DNA of 64,000 nucleotides from Nitrosomonadaceae bacterium (GTDB taxonomy: Bacteria > Pseudomonadota > Gammaproteobacteria > Burkholderiales > Nitrosomonadaceae), in assembly GCA_014190895.1 (NCBI GenBank), contig BJGV01000002.1, forward strand, positions 81,221 to 145,220, written 5' to 3'. The stretch's first letter is position 1. Every line of letters starts with the position of its first letter. The position numbers and the translations under genes were made by a program. Below the pieces are notes generated by a model. That model saw nothing but the letters and a program-made list of their open reading frames with translations, was not told the DNA's origin and searched no databases. Positions 41,336 through 50,658 of this stretch are shown here, piece by piece.

Positions 41336-42349
41336 TCATACTGGGCTTACTTTAATTCCGCGTAAGCGTCCCAAGAAAGAAAACATTGTGCGCTTCAAGT
41401 ACGAAGCATTAGGTAGAATCCATATTTCGGAAATAAGCTTGTCTTTGCGAAATAAGCCGAACAGAAAGAGCCTGATAAGCAGATCTAAAGTCATCGAAGT
41501 ATGGGTCATATGAATACAATATAGTTGTGGAGTCGGCCTTGGCGTGAACCAGCAAATACCACCACCCTCCTCGAATATATTTTTTATTGCAGCAATAACG
41601 TTTACAGGAAAGTCTGTTATTTGACAGTTACCCGAAATAAGCAAGATATTTTTTTTGGCTTGCGGATAACGTGAGAAATAACTATCTCGACTACGTTTTT
41701 TTAACGCCAGATAAGTTAGATTCCGGCCAAATGATCCCCCGCCCTTATGATAAATGTAGCTGTTAGGAGACACACCAATGCGCCAGCCACTTTGATTAAG
41801 TCGACGCCCCAGATCGATGTCTTCGTAGTAGCCTCGTCCAAATACTGAATCAAAGCCACCTATTTCCTGGAAGACACTCCGTCTGATCAAGAATGCATAC
41901 CCAGTAAGGCGGTGCGTTAAGATGTAGTTGCCCGTTTGTCGGGCATACTGGTCTAGATTAAATGCGCTATAATGATTACCTGATGGAATAATAACTGCAA
42001 GTTGTGGATCAGTTTCTAGCGCCAAACATAGTGACGGCAAAAAATTTTCTCTGACTATCGTATCCGAATTGAGCACTAGTACATAAGAGGCTTCAGATCG
42101 CCCAATCGCCTCGTTCACCGATTTGCCAAACCCATTATTTTCTTTTGCATGATAAACCTGAGTGGATTCATAGTGCAAATCATCAAGCATATTGCGTGTC
42201 TTAGTATCAGATGCATCATCTTGGATTATAATTTTTTGTATTGATTTACCAAGGTGAGTAATTACAGAATCGATACAATGTTTTGTCAACACTGGGGCAT
42301 TATATACTGGTATCACCACATCAATAGATGGCGTAATTAACTCATGCAT
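41336..42349 (-). CDS. Family 2 glycosyltransferase
   Basis: GT-A fold transferase, about 337 residues. Motifs: SIDVVIPVYNAPVLTKHCID, IIQDDASDTKTRNML, LVLNSDTIVRENFL (DxD-equivalent NSD) and GGFDSVFGRGYYEDIDLGRR (ED motif). A C-terminal extension of about 90 residues (KNILLISGNCQITDFPVNVI and on) has no recognisable domain. I used the ATG at 42349; a TTG 36 bases upstream is also open. It follows the GT-B gene by 123 bases on the minus strand and probably adds a sugar to a surface glycan. Confidence 0.88.
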   Translation of the reverse strand: MHELITPSIDVVIPVYNAPVLTKHCIDSVITHLGKSIQKIIIQDDASDTKTRNMLDDLHYESTQVYHAKENNGFGKSVNEAIGRSEASYVLVLNSDTIVRENFLPSLCLALETDPQLAVIIPSGNHYSAFNLDQYARQTGNYILTHRLTGYAFLIRRSVFQEIGGFDSVFGRGYYEDIDLGRRLNQSGWRIGVSPNSYIYHKGGGSFGRNLTYLALKKRSRDSYFSRYPQAKKNILLISGNCQITDFPVNVIAAIKNIFEEGGGICWFTPRPTPQLYCIHMTHTSMTLDLLIRLFLFGLFRKDKLISEIWILPNASYLKRTMFSFLGRLRGIKVSPV

Positions 42350-42472
42350 AGCAGTCACTTGTAGAATTCCTAGTGTTTGGCCCAACTAACTTTGGAAGGG
42401 CCTGGGTTAGTTTGGTTGAATGTCTGCGTTATCAAGTCTCAAACAAAGAACCCACGAGCTATTCACAGGGCG

Positions 42473-43750
42473 TTAATCATGATTGATGTGCGTGCCCAGC
42501 TCCTCAAGTAGGGTTATGTAGCGAGGTAAAACATCCGCCCCCCCCACCTCGAGTACTTCTTCTAAGAAGCGTTGACGGTGCTCCTTAATGTAAAAAGAAT
42601 CACAGCCACTTGTAATAAATTCATCAATTCTTTTGTACACATCATCTCGACACTTTAACTCTGTCTCTGGCATAAAATCCGCCACCGTAGAACGACCTGC
42701 ATGCAGGTAGTCTGCTGCAAGTACTGGTTTGTTTGCTTTAACCGCTTCAAATGCAACCGAAGTCGCAATATCAACAATGACATCCGCCCAATTTAATAAA
42801 TGGGCTGAGTGCATATTGTTATCTGCCACACTTACGTTTGATAAGCGTCTTAGCGAGGCGCTCCTCGTTAGAGATTGTTGCCATCCACCACGAGTATGTG
42901 GTTTTATTATGAGCTCCACTTTTGGAAAGGCAGCAATTATTTGGACCACTTCACCCACTTCTTCCCAGAACGTTGTAAAGTTACTCTTTCTTAAAAACAG
43001 TACTACTTTGAGTTGACTATTCGAGTAAGTTATTGGCGAGGGTGGCAGAAGTTTTGCAAACTTTCTCAACCATTCATCGCAATAGCGCGGGGAACCTAGT
43101 ACAGCAATTTTTTGTCCGTCTAAAAATGGGCGGAAACGTCCGGCACACAATTCATTCGGCACTACGAGTTTATCAAATATACGTGCGGCAGAATAAGTGG
43201 TATCAGGCTTGAGACTTCGCTCACCGCGGCGTATCAGTTGATTTGCATGAGGGCTGTCGCCATGAGGCAAAGATACCGTACCAAGACCCTTAGAGCGAGC
43301 TATAGACAGAAGAACCTCGACCCACTCTACGCAAATAGATGAGTTTCTTTCAATCCAGTCAAAAGCCACGACACCTTCATTGTTATCTTTGAAAGTGCGT
43401 GTTAGTAGGCGATTGGCTGTACTACGCCAAATGGGTTCTCGTTGTTTAATATTAAAAATACTCGCTAGTGTCTCTACAAGGGGGCCAATGAGTGGGCGAC
43501 GTAAACTACGAATTAATATCAGTGTTTGAAACCACCATCTACAGAATTCAAGCAGGGGCAAGAGATCAAGAATATGAGCTACACGTACTCTATCAAGCCC
43601 CATCAAAAATCTGATACGAAAATCATTACGAAATCTAGAGCTGCCGATTAGCACAACATCACAACTGTGACCAGAATCAATCCATTTGGAGATAATTGGA
43701 GTGATATGATCGATATCATTGTAATGACGAAGAAAAAAAAGAGCTTTCAT
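42473..43750 (-). CDS. GT-B-like polysaccharide transferase (CDP-glycerol/KpsS-like)
   Basis: A 425-residue protein of GT-B appearance: TVSLPHGDSPHANQL, IAVLGSPRYCDEW, VVLFLRKSNFTTFW, VELIIKPHTRGGW and WADVIVDIATSVAFEAVKA. The HG and KPHT motifs resemble CDP-glycerol glycerophosphotransferases and capsule Kdo/sialic transferases. The exact donor is unknown; a CMP-activated ulosonic acid made by the neighbouring operon is an attractive guess. The ATG at 43750 has AAGG seven bases upstream. A G8 run (minus strand, 42538-42545) lies within the frame. Confidence 0.65.
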   Translation of the reverse strand: MKALFFLRHYNDIDHITPIISKWIDSGHSCDVVLIGSSRFRNDFRIRFLMGLDRVRVAHILDLLPLLEFCRWWFQTLILIRSLRRPLIGPLVETLASIFNIKQREPIWRSTANRLLTRTFKDNNEGVVAFDWIERNSSICVEWVEVLLSIARSKGLGTVSLPHGDSPHANQLIRRGERSLKPDTTYSAARIFDKLVVPNELCAGRFRPFLDGQKIAVLGSPRYCDEWLRKFAKLLPPSPITYSNSQLKVVLFLRKSNFTTFWEEVGEVVQIIAAFPKVELIIKPHTRGGWQQSLTRSASLRRLSNVSVADNNMHSAHLLNWADVIVDIATSVAFEAVKANKPVLAADYLHAGRSTVADFMPETELKCRDDVYKRIDEFITSGCDSFYIKEHRQRFLEEVLEVGGADVLPRYITLLEELGTHINHD

Positions 43751-44049
43751 TTGCATACCTTAATTTTTGGAATATACCGGCTACTAAAAAGCAATGTATG
43801 CATCATTTAGTTAAATGCTCAAGATATAGATGGGAGGCAAAAACATAAAAATTATAAACCGGTAGACGTTTAATTGCTAGGCATGAGATTTGAACTACTT
43901 TGAGAAAAAAGGCTCTCTAAAAATTTAATTATTTTCAGAAATAACTCGTTAAAGAAATATAAATTCTCGATCAGGTATAATTAAAAAAATTAAGGATCAA
44001 AGAATAAAGAACTAAGTTTAGGAGATTTCTTGCAAACATCATATTACAA

Positions 44050-44799
44050 ATGAAAACAATTGCCATAATACCGGCACGTATGGGCTCATCGCGTTTCCCC
44101 GGTAAACCGCTTGCGAAGTTATTAGGCCGTACCATGATTGAACATATCTACAAGCGTGTCGCTTTGAGTAATTCGCTTGATGCTACTTATATTGCCACTT
44201 GTGACGAGGAAATTCAGCGGGTAGCACAAGACTTTGGTGCGATCGTAATTATGACTGCCAACACTCATGAACGAGCCAGCGATCGTGTTGCTGAAGCAGC
44301 TGCAAAGATTGATGCGGAGTTGGTTGTTATGGTGCAGGGCGACGAACCAATGACGCATCCTGAAATGATAGACGCAGCAGTTGCTCCCTTCTTAGAAGAC
44401 CGTCACTTAGGTTGTGTGAATTTAGTGCGCATTATTGATAATGAGGCTGACTTCTATGATACTAATACCATCAAAGTAGTAATGAACCAGCAGGGCGATG
44501 CTCTATATATGTCAAGACAGCCGATCCCAACCAGGACTCGGACAGATTTCATGCAGACATCTGTCTATAAGCAGGTATGTATTATTCCATTCCGACGCGC
44601 TATTCTGTTTGAGTACACTCGTTTGCCTCCAACGCCTCTAGAGCAAATGGAATCGGTAGATATGCTGCGACTATTGGAGCACGGTTATCGTATAAAGATG
44701 GTGAAAACAGAATTTATTACTCAGGCGGTCGATACCGAAGCTGATTTGGCGCGCGTAGCTAAATTAATGGAATTAGACCCTCTGTTAGCTTCTTATTAA
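44050..44799 (+). CDS. KdsB-type CMP-ulosonate cytidylyltransferase (divergent)
   Basis: Clearly a CMP-Kdo-synthetase-fold enzyme: AIIPARMGSSRFPGKPLAKLLG, VVMVQGDEPMTHPEMID, IKVVMNQQGDALYMSRQPIP and LEQMESVDMLRLLEHGYRI. It departs from canonical KdsB at two places: HERASDRVAEAA in place of the usual HxSGTDR stretch, and the loop after YMSRQPIP lacks the usual HIGIYAYR block. So it may activate a different 3-deoxy-2-ulosonic acid, giving CMP-sugar and pyrophosphate. First gene of a five-gene operon; the next start is 53 bases on. Confidence 0.85.
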   Translation: MKTIAIIPARMGSSRFPGKPLAKLLGRTMIEHIYKRVALSNSLDATYIATCDEEIQRVAQDFGAIVIMTANTHERASDRVAEAAAKIDAELVVMVQGDEPMTHPEMIDAAVAPFLEDRHLGCVNLVRIIDNEADFYDTNTIKVVMNQQGDALYMSRQPIPTRTRTDFMQTSVYKQVCIIPFRRAILFEYTRLPPTPLEQMESVDMLRLLEHGYRIKMVKTEFITQAVDTEADLARVAKLMELDPLLASY

Positions 44800-44852
44800 A
44801 ATTAAACGCTATTTGTAACAGATTTAATCCAGTGACTTTGTAAGGAATATCT

Positions 44853-45614
44853 ATGCAATTAAAGTCGAAACTAGCCAGATCCGATTTAACTATCGGTTCA
44901 TGGATTACGCTAAGTAATCCTGCAATAGCTGAGATCATGGCCGCCGCAGGATTTGACTGGCTGGTGCTAGATATGGAGCACAGTGTGTTGGAATTAAGTG
45001 AGGTTCAGGTTCTTATCCAAGTACTTGATGGACGAAGATGTCCGGCTATCGTACGATTAACCTCAAATCACCCTGATCAAATAAAACGAGTTATGGATGC
45101 AGGCGCAACTGGTGTAATGGTGCCCATGGTCAAGTCTGCCGCCGATGCAGAGGCTGCAGTACAGGCAGTTTATTACCCCCCAAGAGGCCAACGCGGAGTT
45201 GGCTTGGCGCGTGCTCAAGGCTATGGTGCAGAGTTTCAACAATATCGTCAATGGCTGAATGAGAATGCTGTCGTCGTCGTTATGATTGAACATATAGATG
45301 CAGTTAATGCTATTGATTCAATTCTTTCTGTTGATGGAATTGACGCCTATATCATTGGTCCCTATGATTTATCAGGTTCTATGGGACTAATTGGTGAACT
45401 TAGTCATCCCAAGGTGCAATCAGCGATAGAACGGGTTCTAAAGGCCGGCCGCCGACTAAATAAATCTGGAGGCATTCATGTAGTAGAGCCAGATCAAAAC
45501 GAGCTACATCGACGCATCTCTGATGGCTTTAACTTTCTTGGTTATGGGTTAGATATACGTATCCTCGATACGCTCTGCCGGAATCATATGCAAAATATAA
45601 GAGCGGCCCTATGA
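44853..45614 (+). CDS. HpcH/HpaI-family aldolase
   Basis: Class II pyruvate aldolase/lyase fold, 253 residues. Motifs: WLVLDMEHSVLELSE, PAIVRLTSNHP, GATGVMVPMVKSA, VVVVMIEHIDAVNAID and AYIIGPYDLSGSMG with the conserved metal glutamate and aspartate (about residues 146 and 172). Family members add pyruvate to an aldehyde to make 4-hydroxy-2-oxo acids or cleave them. Sitting between a kdsB-like gene and sugar-modifying genes, it would be a good candidate to build a 3-deoxy-2-ulosonic acid. Four-base overlap with the next gene. Confidence 0.85.
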   Translation: MQLKSKLARSDLTIGSWITLSNPAIAEIMAAAGFDWLVLDMEHSVLELSEVQVLIQVLDGRRCPAIVRLTSNHPDQIKRVMDAGATGVMVPMVKSAADAEAAVQAVYYPPRGQRGVGLARAQGYGAEFQQYRQWLNENAVVVVMIEHIDAVNAIDSILSVDGIDAYIIGPYDLSGSMGLIGELSHPKVQSAIERVLKAGRRLNKSGGIHVVEPDQNELHRRISDGFNFLGYGLDIRILDTLCRNHMQNIRAAL

Positions 45615-46561
45615 GCAAAATTGTCATATCCACATCCTCTTTTGATGTTACCAATAATCCCCATATCCATCTTTTAGCAGCAAGAGGAATGCATATTGTT
45701 AGCAATGACTATAAGCGAAAACTCACAGAGGATGAGATCATTAAATTGTTAGGCCAAGATGCTGTAGCAATGATTGCTGGTATAGAGCCTTTAACTGAAC
45801 GCGTTTTCTCGTCTGCTAAGAATCTAAAAGTAATATCGCGTTGTGGAGCAGGTTTGGATAATGTAGATCTTATAGCGGCAAAGAGTCGAGACATTACAGT
45901 TCTTAATACACCAGAGGCCCCAGCTCAAGCAGTAGCCGAGCTTGCAATGGGATTAATACTAGCTACGTTAAGACGGATCGTTCAGAATAATTTTTTAGTA
46001 CGCGCAGGGGAATGGCCGCGCATGCAGGGACAATTGCTTGCTGCTCAGTTAGTAGGTATTGTTGGATTGGGGCATATTGGTCTGCGTGTTGCACGCTTAT
46101 GTCAAGCTTTTGATGCAAAGGTAATTGCGCACGATCCTTATATAGAAACATTACCACATGGAATAGAGTCAGTAACATTAAAAAAATTATTAGCCGAGGC
46201 TGATATTATCAGTCTGCATCTGCCCCATAATAGTAACACCCACCATTTGCTGAATACGCAAGTATTTGCAAATATGAAACAGGGTGCCATCGTTATCAAT
46301 ACAGCTCGTGGCGGACTTATTGATGAAATCGCTCTAAATGAAGCCCTGATTTCTGGACAATTGGGCATGGCCGCGCTAGATGTTTTCGAAGAGGAGCCTT
46401 ATAACGGTCCTCTAATCAGAAATGACAAAATAATTCTGACTGCACACGTTGGCTCTCTTGCCAAAGAGTCACGCCAACGTATGGAAATTGAAGCCGCAGA
46501 AAACCTACTGCATGGATTAATTAAGGCAAACCTAATGAAGGATGAAGCGAGCGATGACTAA
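45611..46561 (+). CDS. D-2-hydroxyacid dehydrogenase family protein
   Basis: A 316-residue NAD-dependent dehydrogenase of the SerA/PdxB group. NAD motif VGIVGLGHIGLRVARLCQ, catalytic arginine in INTARGGLIDEIAL, glutamate in DVFEEEPYNG and histidine in LTAHVGSLAKES are all present. The substrate-binding domain has ISRCGAGLDNVDLIAAK. Not a full 3-phosphoglycerate dehydrogenase by length. It overlaps the aldolase by four bases and the epimerase by eight, so it belongs to the same pathway, perhaps oxidising or reducing a 2-hydroxy/keto position. Confidence 0.85.
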   Translation: MSKIVISTSSFDVTNNPHIHLLAARGMHIVSNDYKRKLTEDEIIKLLGQDAVAMIAGIEPLTERVFSSAKNLKVISRCGAGLDNVDLIAAKSRDITVLNTPEAPAQAVAELAMGLILATLRRIVQNNFLVRAGEWPRMQGQLLAAQLVGIVGLGHIGLRVARLCQAFDAKVIAHDPYIETLPHGIESVTLKKLLAEADIISLHLPHNSNTHHLLNTQVFANMKQGAIVINTARGGLIDEIALNEALISGQLGMAALDVFEEEPYNGPLIRNDKIILTAHVGSLAKESRQRMEIEAAENLLHGLIKANLMKDEASDD

Positions 46562-47483
46562 TAAGATTGCAATTGTATTTGGTGCCAGCGGTTTTCTTGG
46601 GAGTCATGTAGCCGAAGCATTATCAGTTGATGGATATCAGGTGCGTTTATTTGATCGATCTCCATCGATTTATCAGCGGCATGATCAAGAAATGATCATT
46701 GGCGATATTATGAATCTTGATGAAGTGACAAGAGCAGCAAAAGATGCAACCGTGGTCTACAATTTTGCTGCAATTGCAGATATCGACGAGGCTCATGAGA
46801 GACCATTAGCCACTGCAGCGGTTAACGTATTAGGTAACATGCACGTACTAGAAGCTGCTCGCCTTGGTGGCGCAAGTCGTTTTGTCTTTGCCAGTAGCGT
46901 ATATGTTTATTCCGAATCCGGATCTTTCTACCGCGCAAGTAAACAGGCAGCAGAGCGCTTTATAGAGACCTATCACGAACGTTATGGGCTAGATTACAGT
47001 ATTCTACGCTATGGCTCTTTGTACGGCAGACGTACCGATAAACGTAATGGTATATACCGAATGTTGCAAGAAGCAATAGAGAAACATTCTATTACTTATA
47101 TGGGCAGCGGTGAAGCAATTCGAGAGTATATTCACGTTGAAGATGCCGCACGTATGAGCGTGCAAATATTGGCACCAGAATTTGCTAATCGTCATTTAAT
47201 TTTAACCGGACATGAGCGTCTTCGCATTAAAGATGTTATGACAATGATTTCTGAAATTATGCCATGGCCAGTAGAGTTAAATTTTGAATCGGCTAATACA
47301 GTGCATCATTACGAGGTGACACCTTATGCTTTTCAGCCGCGCGTTGGTCGGAAATTAGTCCTGAACGAGCACGTTGATCTGGGTCAAGGTTTGTTAGATT
47401 GTATTAAAGATATTCATAAAGAATGCCATCACTCCGGTGAAGACGACGATGCCACCCCAGCAGCGTCTGATAACAAGGCATGA
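46554..47483 (+). CDS. NAD-dependent sugar epimerase/dehydratase (SDR)
   Basis: Extended SDR enzyme, about 309 residues: IAIVFGASGFLGSHVAEAL, RFVFASSVYVYSESGSF and YRASKQAAERF (catalytic Y and K), YGSLYGRRTDKRNGIYRML, and YIHVEDAARMSVQI. It resembles NDP-sugar epimerases, but the loop between the serine and the YxxxK motif is short. I used the ATG at 46554; an ATG 12 bases earlier overlaps further. It probably modifies the carbohydrate precursor made by the operon. The next gene overlaps by four bases. Confidence 0.85.
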   Translation: MTNKIAIVFGASGFLGSHVAEALSVDGYQVRLFDRSPSIYQRHDQEMIIGDIMNLDEVTRAAKDATVVYNFAAIADIDEAHERPLATAAVNVLGNMHVLEAARLGGASRFVFASSVYVYSESGSFYRASKQAAERFIETYHERYGLDYSILRYGSLYGRRTDKRNGIYRMLQEAIEKHSITYMGSGEAIREYIHVEDAARMSVQILAPEFANRHLILTGHERLRIKDVMTMISEIMPWPVELNFESANTVHHYEVTPYAFQPRVGRKLVLNEHVDLGQGLLDCIKDIHKECHHSGEDDDATPAASDNKA

Positions 47484-48121
47484 AGACAACAGATTGGCAG
47501 GCTATTATCTTCGATTTTGATGGAGTTCTAGTTGAATCAGTGGATATAAAAACACAAGCTTTCGCTGATCTTTACCAATCTTATGGCCAAACGATAGTGT
47601 CTGAAGTTATGAGCTACCATCGTTTAAACGGTGGCCTATCACGTTACCAAAAATTTCGGTATTTCCAACAACATTTATTAGGTATGCCACCGTTAACACA
47701 AGATGAAGAGCAAGAGTTAGATCAACGTTTCTCTGAGCTGGTAGTTGAAGCCGTAACCATTTGTAAGGCGGTTCCTGGCGCCGATGAATTGCTGCGCAAA
47801 GAGTCTGCTAGAGTGCCTCTATTTATTGCCTCTGGGACGCCTGAGGTTGAATTAAAGTCGATCGTTGCGCGTCGAGGCTTAGCACCCTATTTTATCGAGG
47901 TACGTGGCTCACCAAAACAAAAAAAAATATTGATTTCCGAGATACTGTCCACCCACAATCTAACGCCCTCAAGTGTACTAATGATCGGCGATGCTCTGAT
48001 TGATTATCAAAGTGCACAAGTGAATGACGTTGCTTTTTTGGGACGTGTTCGTATTGGAGATGATAATCCATTTCCACAGCAGGTAGACACCGTAATAGAT
48101 TTGAGCCCGCTACTCATTTAA
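47480..48121 (+). CDS. HAD-superfamily phosphatase
   Basis: A 213-residue HAD hydrolase with cap domain (beta-phosphoglucomutase-like). Motif I IIFDFDGVLVESVDIKT, motif II LFIASGTPEVE, motif III lysine (SPKQKKILISEIL) and motif IV VLMIGDALIDYQSA are complete. As the last gene of the operon it may be the phosphatase acting on a phosphorylated ulosonate, the role KdsC plays in Kdo synthesis, though KdsC itself is smaller and lacks this cap. A run of nine A lies within it. Confidence 0.85.
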   Translation: MKTTDWQAIIFDFDGVLVESVDIKTQAFADLYQSYGQTIVSEVMSYHRLNGGLSRYQKFRYFQQHLLGMPPLTQDEEQELDQRFSELVVEAVTICKAVPGADELLRKESARVPLFIASGTPEVELKSIVARRGLAPYFIEVRGSPKQKKILISEILSTHNLTPSSVLMIGDALIDYQSAQVNDVAFLGRVRIGDDNPFPQQVDTVIDLSPLLI

Positions 48122-48251
48122 GGTACATTTTTATACAGATATAAACGGTCTATCTACAAATTACCCTGGCTACGTTGCCCCGGCTAGAGGCGTAAAATAC
48201 TTAAAATAACCATGAATAGGACATAACCTGCAAGATTAAGAATTATTCTAG

Positions 48252-49562
48252 ATGTATAAGAAAATAACCAACTTATCTAATTTAGTAAAAGACTCTTATG
48301 AGTGGCGTGATTTTTTGGCAAAAATTTCATTGCTTTCTTTCGGTATATTCTTGTGGCATAAAGAGCTTGTTATAGTTGCCAGCGTTCTCCTCATCCTGAC
48401 TTGGATTCTGTGCGATGGTTTGTCGCATCTAAAGTCAATTATTAGAGAACCCCTGATGTTAACGATACTCTTTTTCTGTATTGTCTTATTATTAGGAACC
48501 TTTTGGGGCGAAATTCCAGGACCAAACCCATCTAAACACGAAGGGCCTTATAGCCCCATTTCTAGGCAATTTAGATGGGCAAAATATATGGGGCTGATGT
48601 TATTTATCCCTTACTTACAGCTTCTAAATAAAAAAAACTTACCTTGGGCGGTGAGCGGTCTAGTTGTTGGGTACCTTGGGGTTTTATTTGCAGGCATTTA
48701 TTATCAATTTTTCTTGGGGATAACAGGCATCCCCCCTTTAAAAATGCTCTATCTGCATTTTTCAGCGGCACTTGGAGTCGGTATTTTACTCACCATGTAT
48801 TTGGCAAACTCAAGTATCAATAAGAAAGTAAAATTGTCATCGTGGGGGATTGGATTTTTTTTATTACTTCTTCAGTTAAATATAGTCGGACGGGGCCCAA
48901 TCCTGGCAACTATCGGCACACTATTTTTACTTCTATTTTTGTTGCATAGACGGCGATTAAAAAAAATGCTTAGTCTTATGCTAGTGACGACTATCTGCGT
49001 AATGACCATTGCTTACCATAGTCATTCTTTTAAGCAAAGATTTTCTCAAGTTATTACTGAGATTGAACAATCTGCAGAGGGCAAGAACCGGACTAGCACG
49101 GGGGAGCGCATTGCACTTCTTAAGGTTGGTTTGTATGCTATTGCCCAACAACCATGGTTTGGTTATGGTACGGGTATGGCAAAACAAGCATTTAAAGAGA
49201 ATGCTTCAATTTATCAGAATGGACAATACAAAGATGTGGAAAGTTATCATCACCTTCATTTCCATAATGATTTAATCGAACTAGGAGTTTATCTTGGTGG
49301 GTTTGGAGTTGCTATTTATATATTCTTACTATGGGGGTGGTTTCAAACATTGTGGATGCGAAAGTTAGGGGCTTTAGGAGCAACTTTGGTGTGTTTTATC
49401 TTTTTAGGAGGAATAACAGATACATTTCTCTTTTATCAACAGATAACTTTTATGTTGTTAGCACTCACTGCCATTGTTATCACTTCGAGAGAAACCAAGC
49501 AGGGTGATTTTTTATTAGAGAATTCTTTAAGTAAACCGTGCCATGACCCTTATAAAAATTGA
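48252..49562 (+). CDS. O-antigen ligase/polymerase (Wzy/WaaL superfamily)
   Basis: A 436-residue integral-membrane protein with about ten to twelve hydrophobic segments and one large periplasmic loop near residues 270-340. In the loop are RTSTGERIALLKVG, QQPWFGYGTGMAKQA and SYHHLHFHNDLIELGVYLGG, the conserved loop histidine block of PF04932-type proteins. It either ligates glycan to lipid A-core or polymerises O-units; the sequence does not separate these. It follows the ulosonate operon by 130 bases on the same strand. Confidence 0.85.
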   Translation: MYKKITNLSNLVKDSYEWRDFLAKISLLSFGIFLWHKELVIVASVLLILTWILCDGLSHLKSIIREPLMLTILFFCIVLLLGTFWGEIPGPNPSKHEGPYSPISRQFRWAKYMGLMLFIPYLQLLNKKNLPWAVSGLVVGYLGVLFAGIYYQFFLGITGIPPLKMLYLHFSAALGVGILLTMYLANSSINKKVKLSSWGIGFFLLLLQLNIVGRGPILATIGTLFLLLFLLHRRRLKKMLSLMLVTTICVMTIAYHSHSFKQRFSQVITEIEQSAEGKNRTSTGERIALLKVGLYAIAQQPWFGYGTGMAKQAFKENASIYQNGQYKDVESYHHLHFHNDLIELGVYLGGFGVAIYIFLLWGWFQTLWMRKLGALGATLVCFIFLGGITDTFLFYQQITFMLLALTAIVITSRETKQGDFLLENSLSKPCHDPYKN

Positions 49563-49613
49563 TGGGCGGGATTTTAATGCGATCCTGAATCAAGAGCAAT
49601 GGGAACAGACTGA

Positions 49614-49644
49614 CATGTTTATTGTTTATTTGCAGATAAACATG
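49614..49644. terminator. Perfect 9-bp inverted repeat between convergent genes
   Basis: CATGTTTAT (49614-49622) and ATAAACATG (49636-49644) are exact inverted copies with 13 bases between. Placed between the 3' ends of the O-antigen ligase and the nucleotidyltransferase-like gene, it could serve as a shared terminator, though no T-run follows on either strand. Confidence 0.5.
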
Positions 49645-49663
49645 AAATATACTACCTGACCTA

Positions 49664-50650
49664 TTAACGCAACACGCCACGACGCAGTAACTTCCAAAAG
49701 ACTTTGCAACCCCAGATTACAGGGTGACGCCTTAGCATAGGAGTAATTTCGATCAAAACTCCAGTATGGCGTTCTATTTTCCATGCAGCATAATCAATAC
49801 AGTCTCGGAAAGTAAATGTTGCTTTAATTAATCTCAGTATAGAGAGAATCCTTCCTTGCCAGCGTCGCAACCGCCAATTCTTTAATGAGCGTTGACGTTC
49901 AAGTGCGCTAAACAATACACGATAACGTCTTTGCTCATTCTTTAGTTGCGGTAAGCCTTCTAATTTCCCTGCTAATGCTGGCAGAGCATGTTCAGTGAGT
50001 TGTGCATAGTTATCTAAATCAAATTGAATTAATTGATGCGCACGTGTTTTTTGTTCTGGTCGCAATTCTGCTGCGTAAGTTAGAGTCAGACCATGAGCCC
50101 AAATTTCTTCTGCGGTTACTTCATGCAGATCTATTGCTGCAAGGCTGTTTCTAAGGAATGTTATTACCGCATGACCCAGCGAATCATAAATATAATCGCG
50201 AATGACTTCATTGCGGCAATACAGCAATCGAACGGGTTGGGCAAAACGTGCCCAGAGATAGGGGTGAAACCAATGTCTGTTCCCGCACTTGAAATCTTCC
50301 ATCGAAACTACTGCGTATTTAGCGCGTAGCGTTTTTTTTTGGTCAGATGTTTCAAGATAAAATACATTTGGGGGTAACCAAACATTAAAGTAACGCAGGT
50401 AGTGTTCCGGATAAGCATTATGGTAGCTATTTACTATGACGTAAAAATCCACTACCCCGTCATCAATTTCGTGCGAACGCAGACATGATCCATAAAGGAT
50501 AACAGCATCTAGCGACGCACCAAAACGTGATTTTAATTTCTCAACTAAAGTTGAGAAGCCCGCCGACATGGGTTTAGAACTTATAAGCGCAATCTCAGAT
50601 ACCAAATCTTTTGGTAATTCCTGATTCAGCGCAGATGAGCGATCCTTCAT
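49664..50650 (-). CDS. Nucleotidyltransferase-fold protein, substrate unknown
   Basis: A 328-residue protein. The N-terminal part holds a pol-beta-like motif AVILYGSCLRSHEIDD followed by GVVDFYVIV. The usual DxD is altered: only one aspartate sits in the strand (VVDFYV), with a DD just before it, so catalysis is uncertain. The rest is helical with basic C-terminus (RLRRWQGRILS, RRHPVIWGCKVFWKLLRRGV). It starts eight bases after the desaturase-kinase gene stop, so the two are probably one transcriptional unit, suggesting a lipid-related job. I do not recognise a named family. Confidence 0.6.
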   Translation of the reverse strand: MKDRSSALNQELPKDLVSEIALISSKPMSAGFSTLVEKLKSRFGASLDAVILYGSCLRSHEIDDGVVDFYVIVNSYHNAYPEHYLRYFNVWLPPNVFYLETSDQKKTLRAKYAVVSMEDFKCGNRHWFHPYLWARFAQPVRLLYCRNEVIRDYIYDSLGHAVITFLRNSLAAIDLHEVTAEEIWAHGLTLTYAAELRPEQKTRAHQLIQFDLDNYAQLTEHALPALAGKLEGLPQLKNEQRRYRVLFSALERQRSLKNWRLRRWQGRILSILRLIKATFTFRDCIDYAAWKIERHTGVLIEITPMLRRHPVIWGCKVFWKLLRRGVLR

Positions 50651-50658
50651 TACTTATG

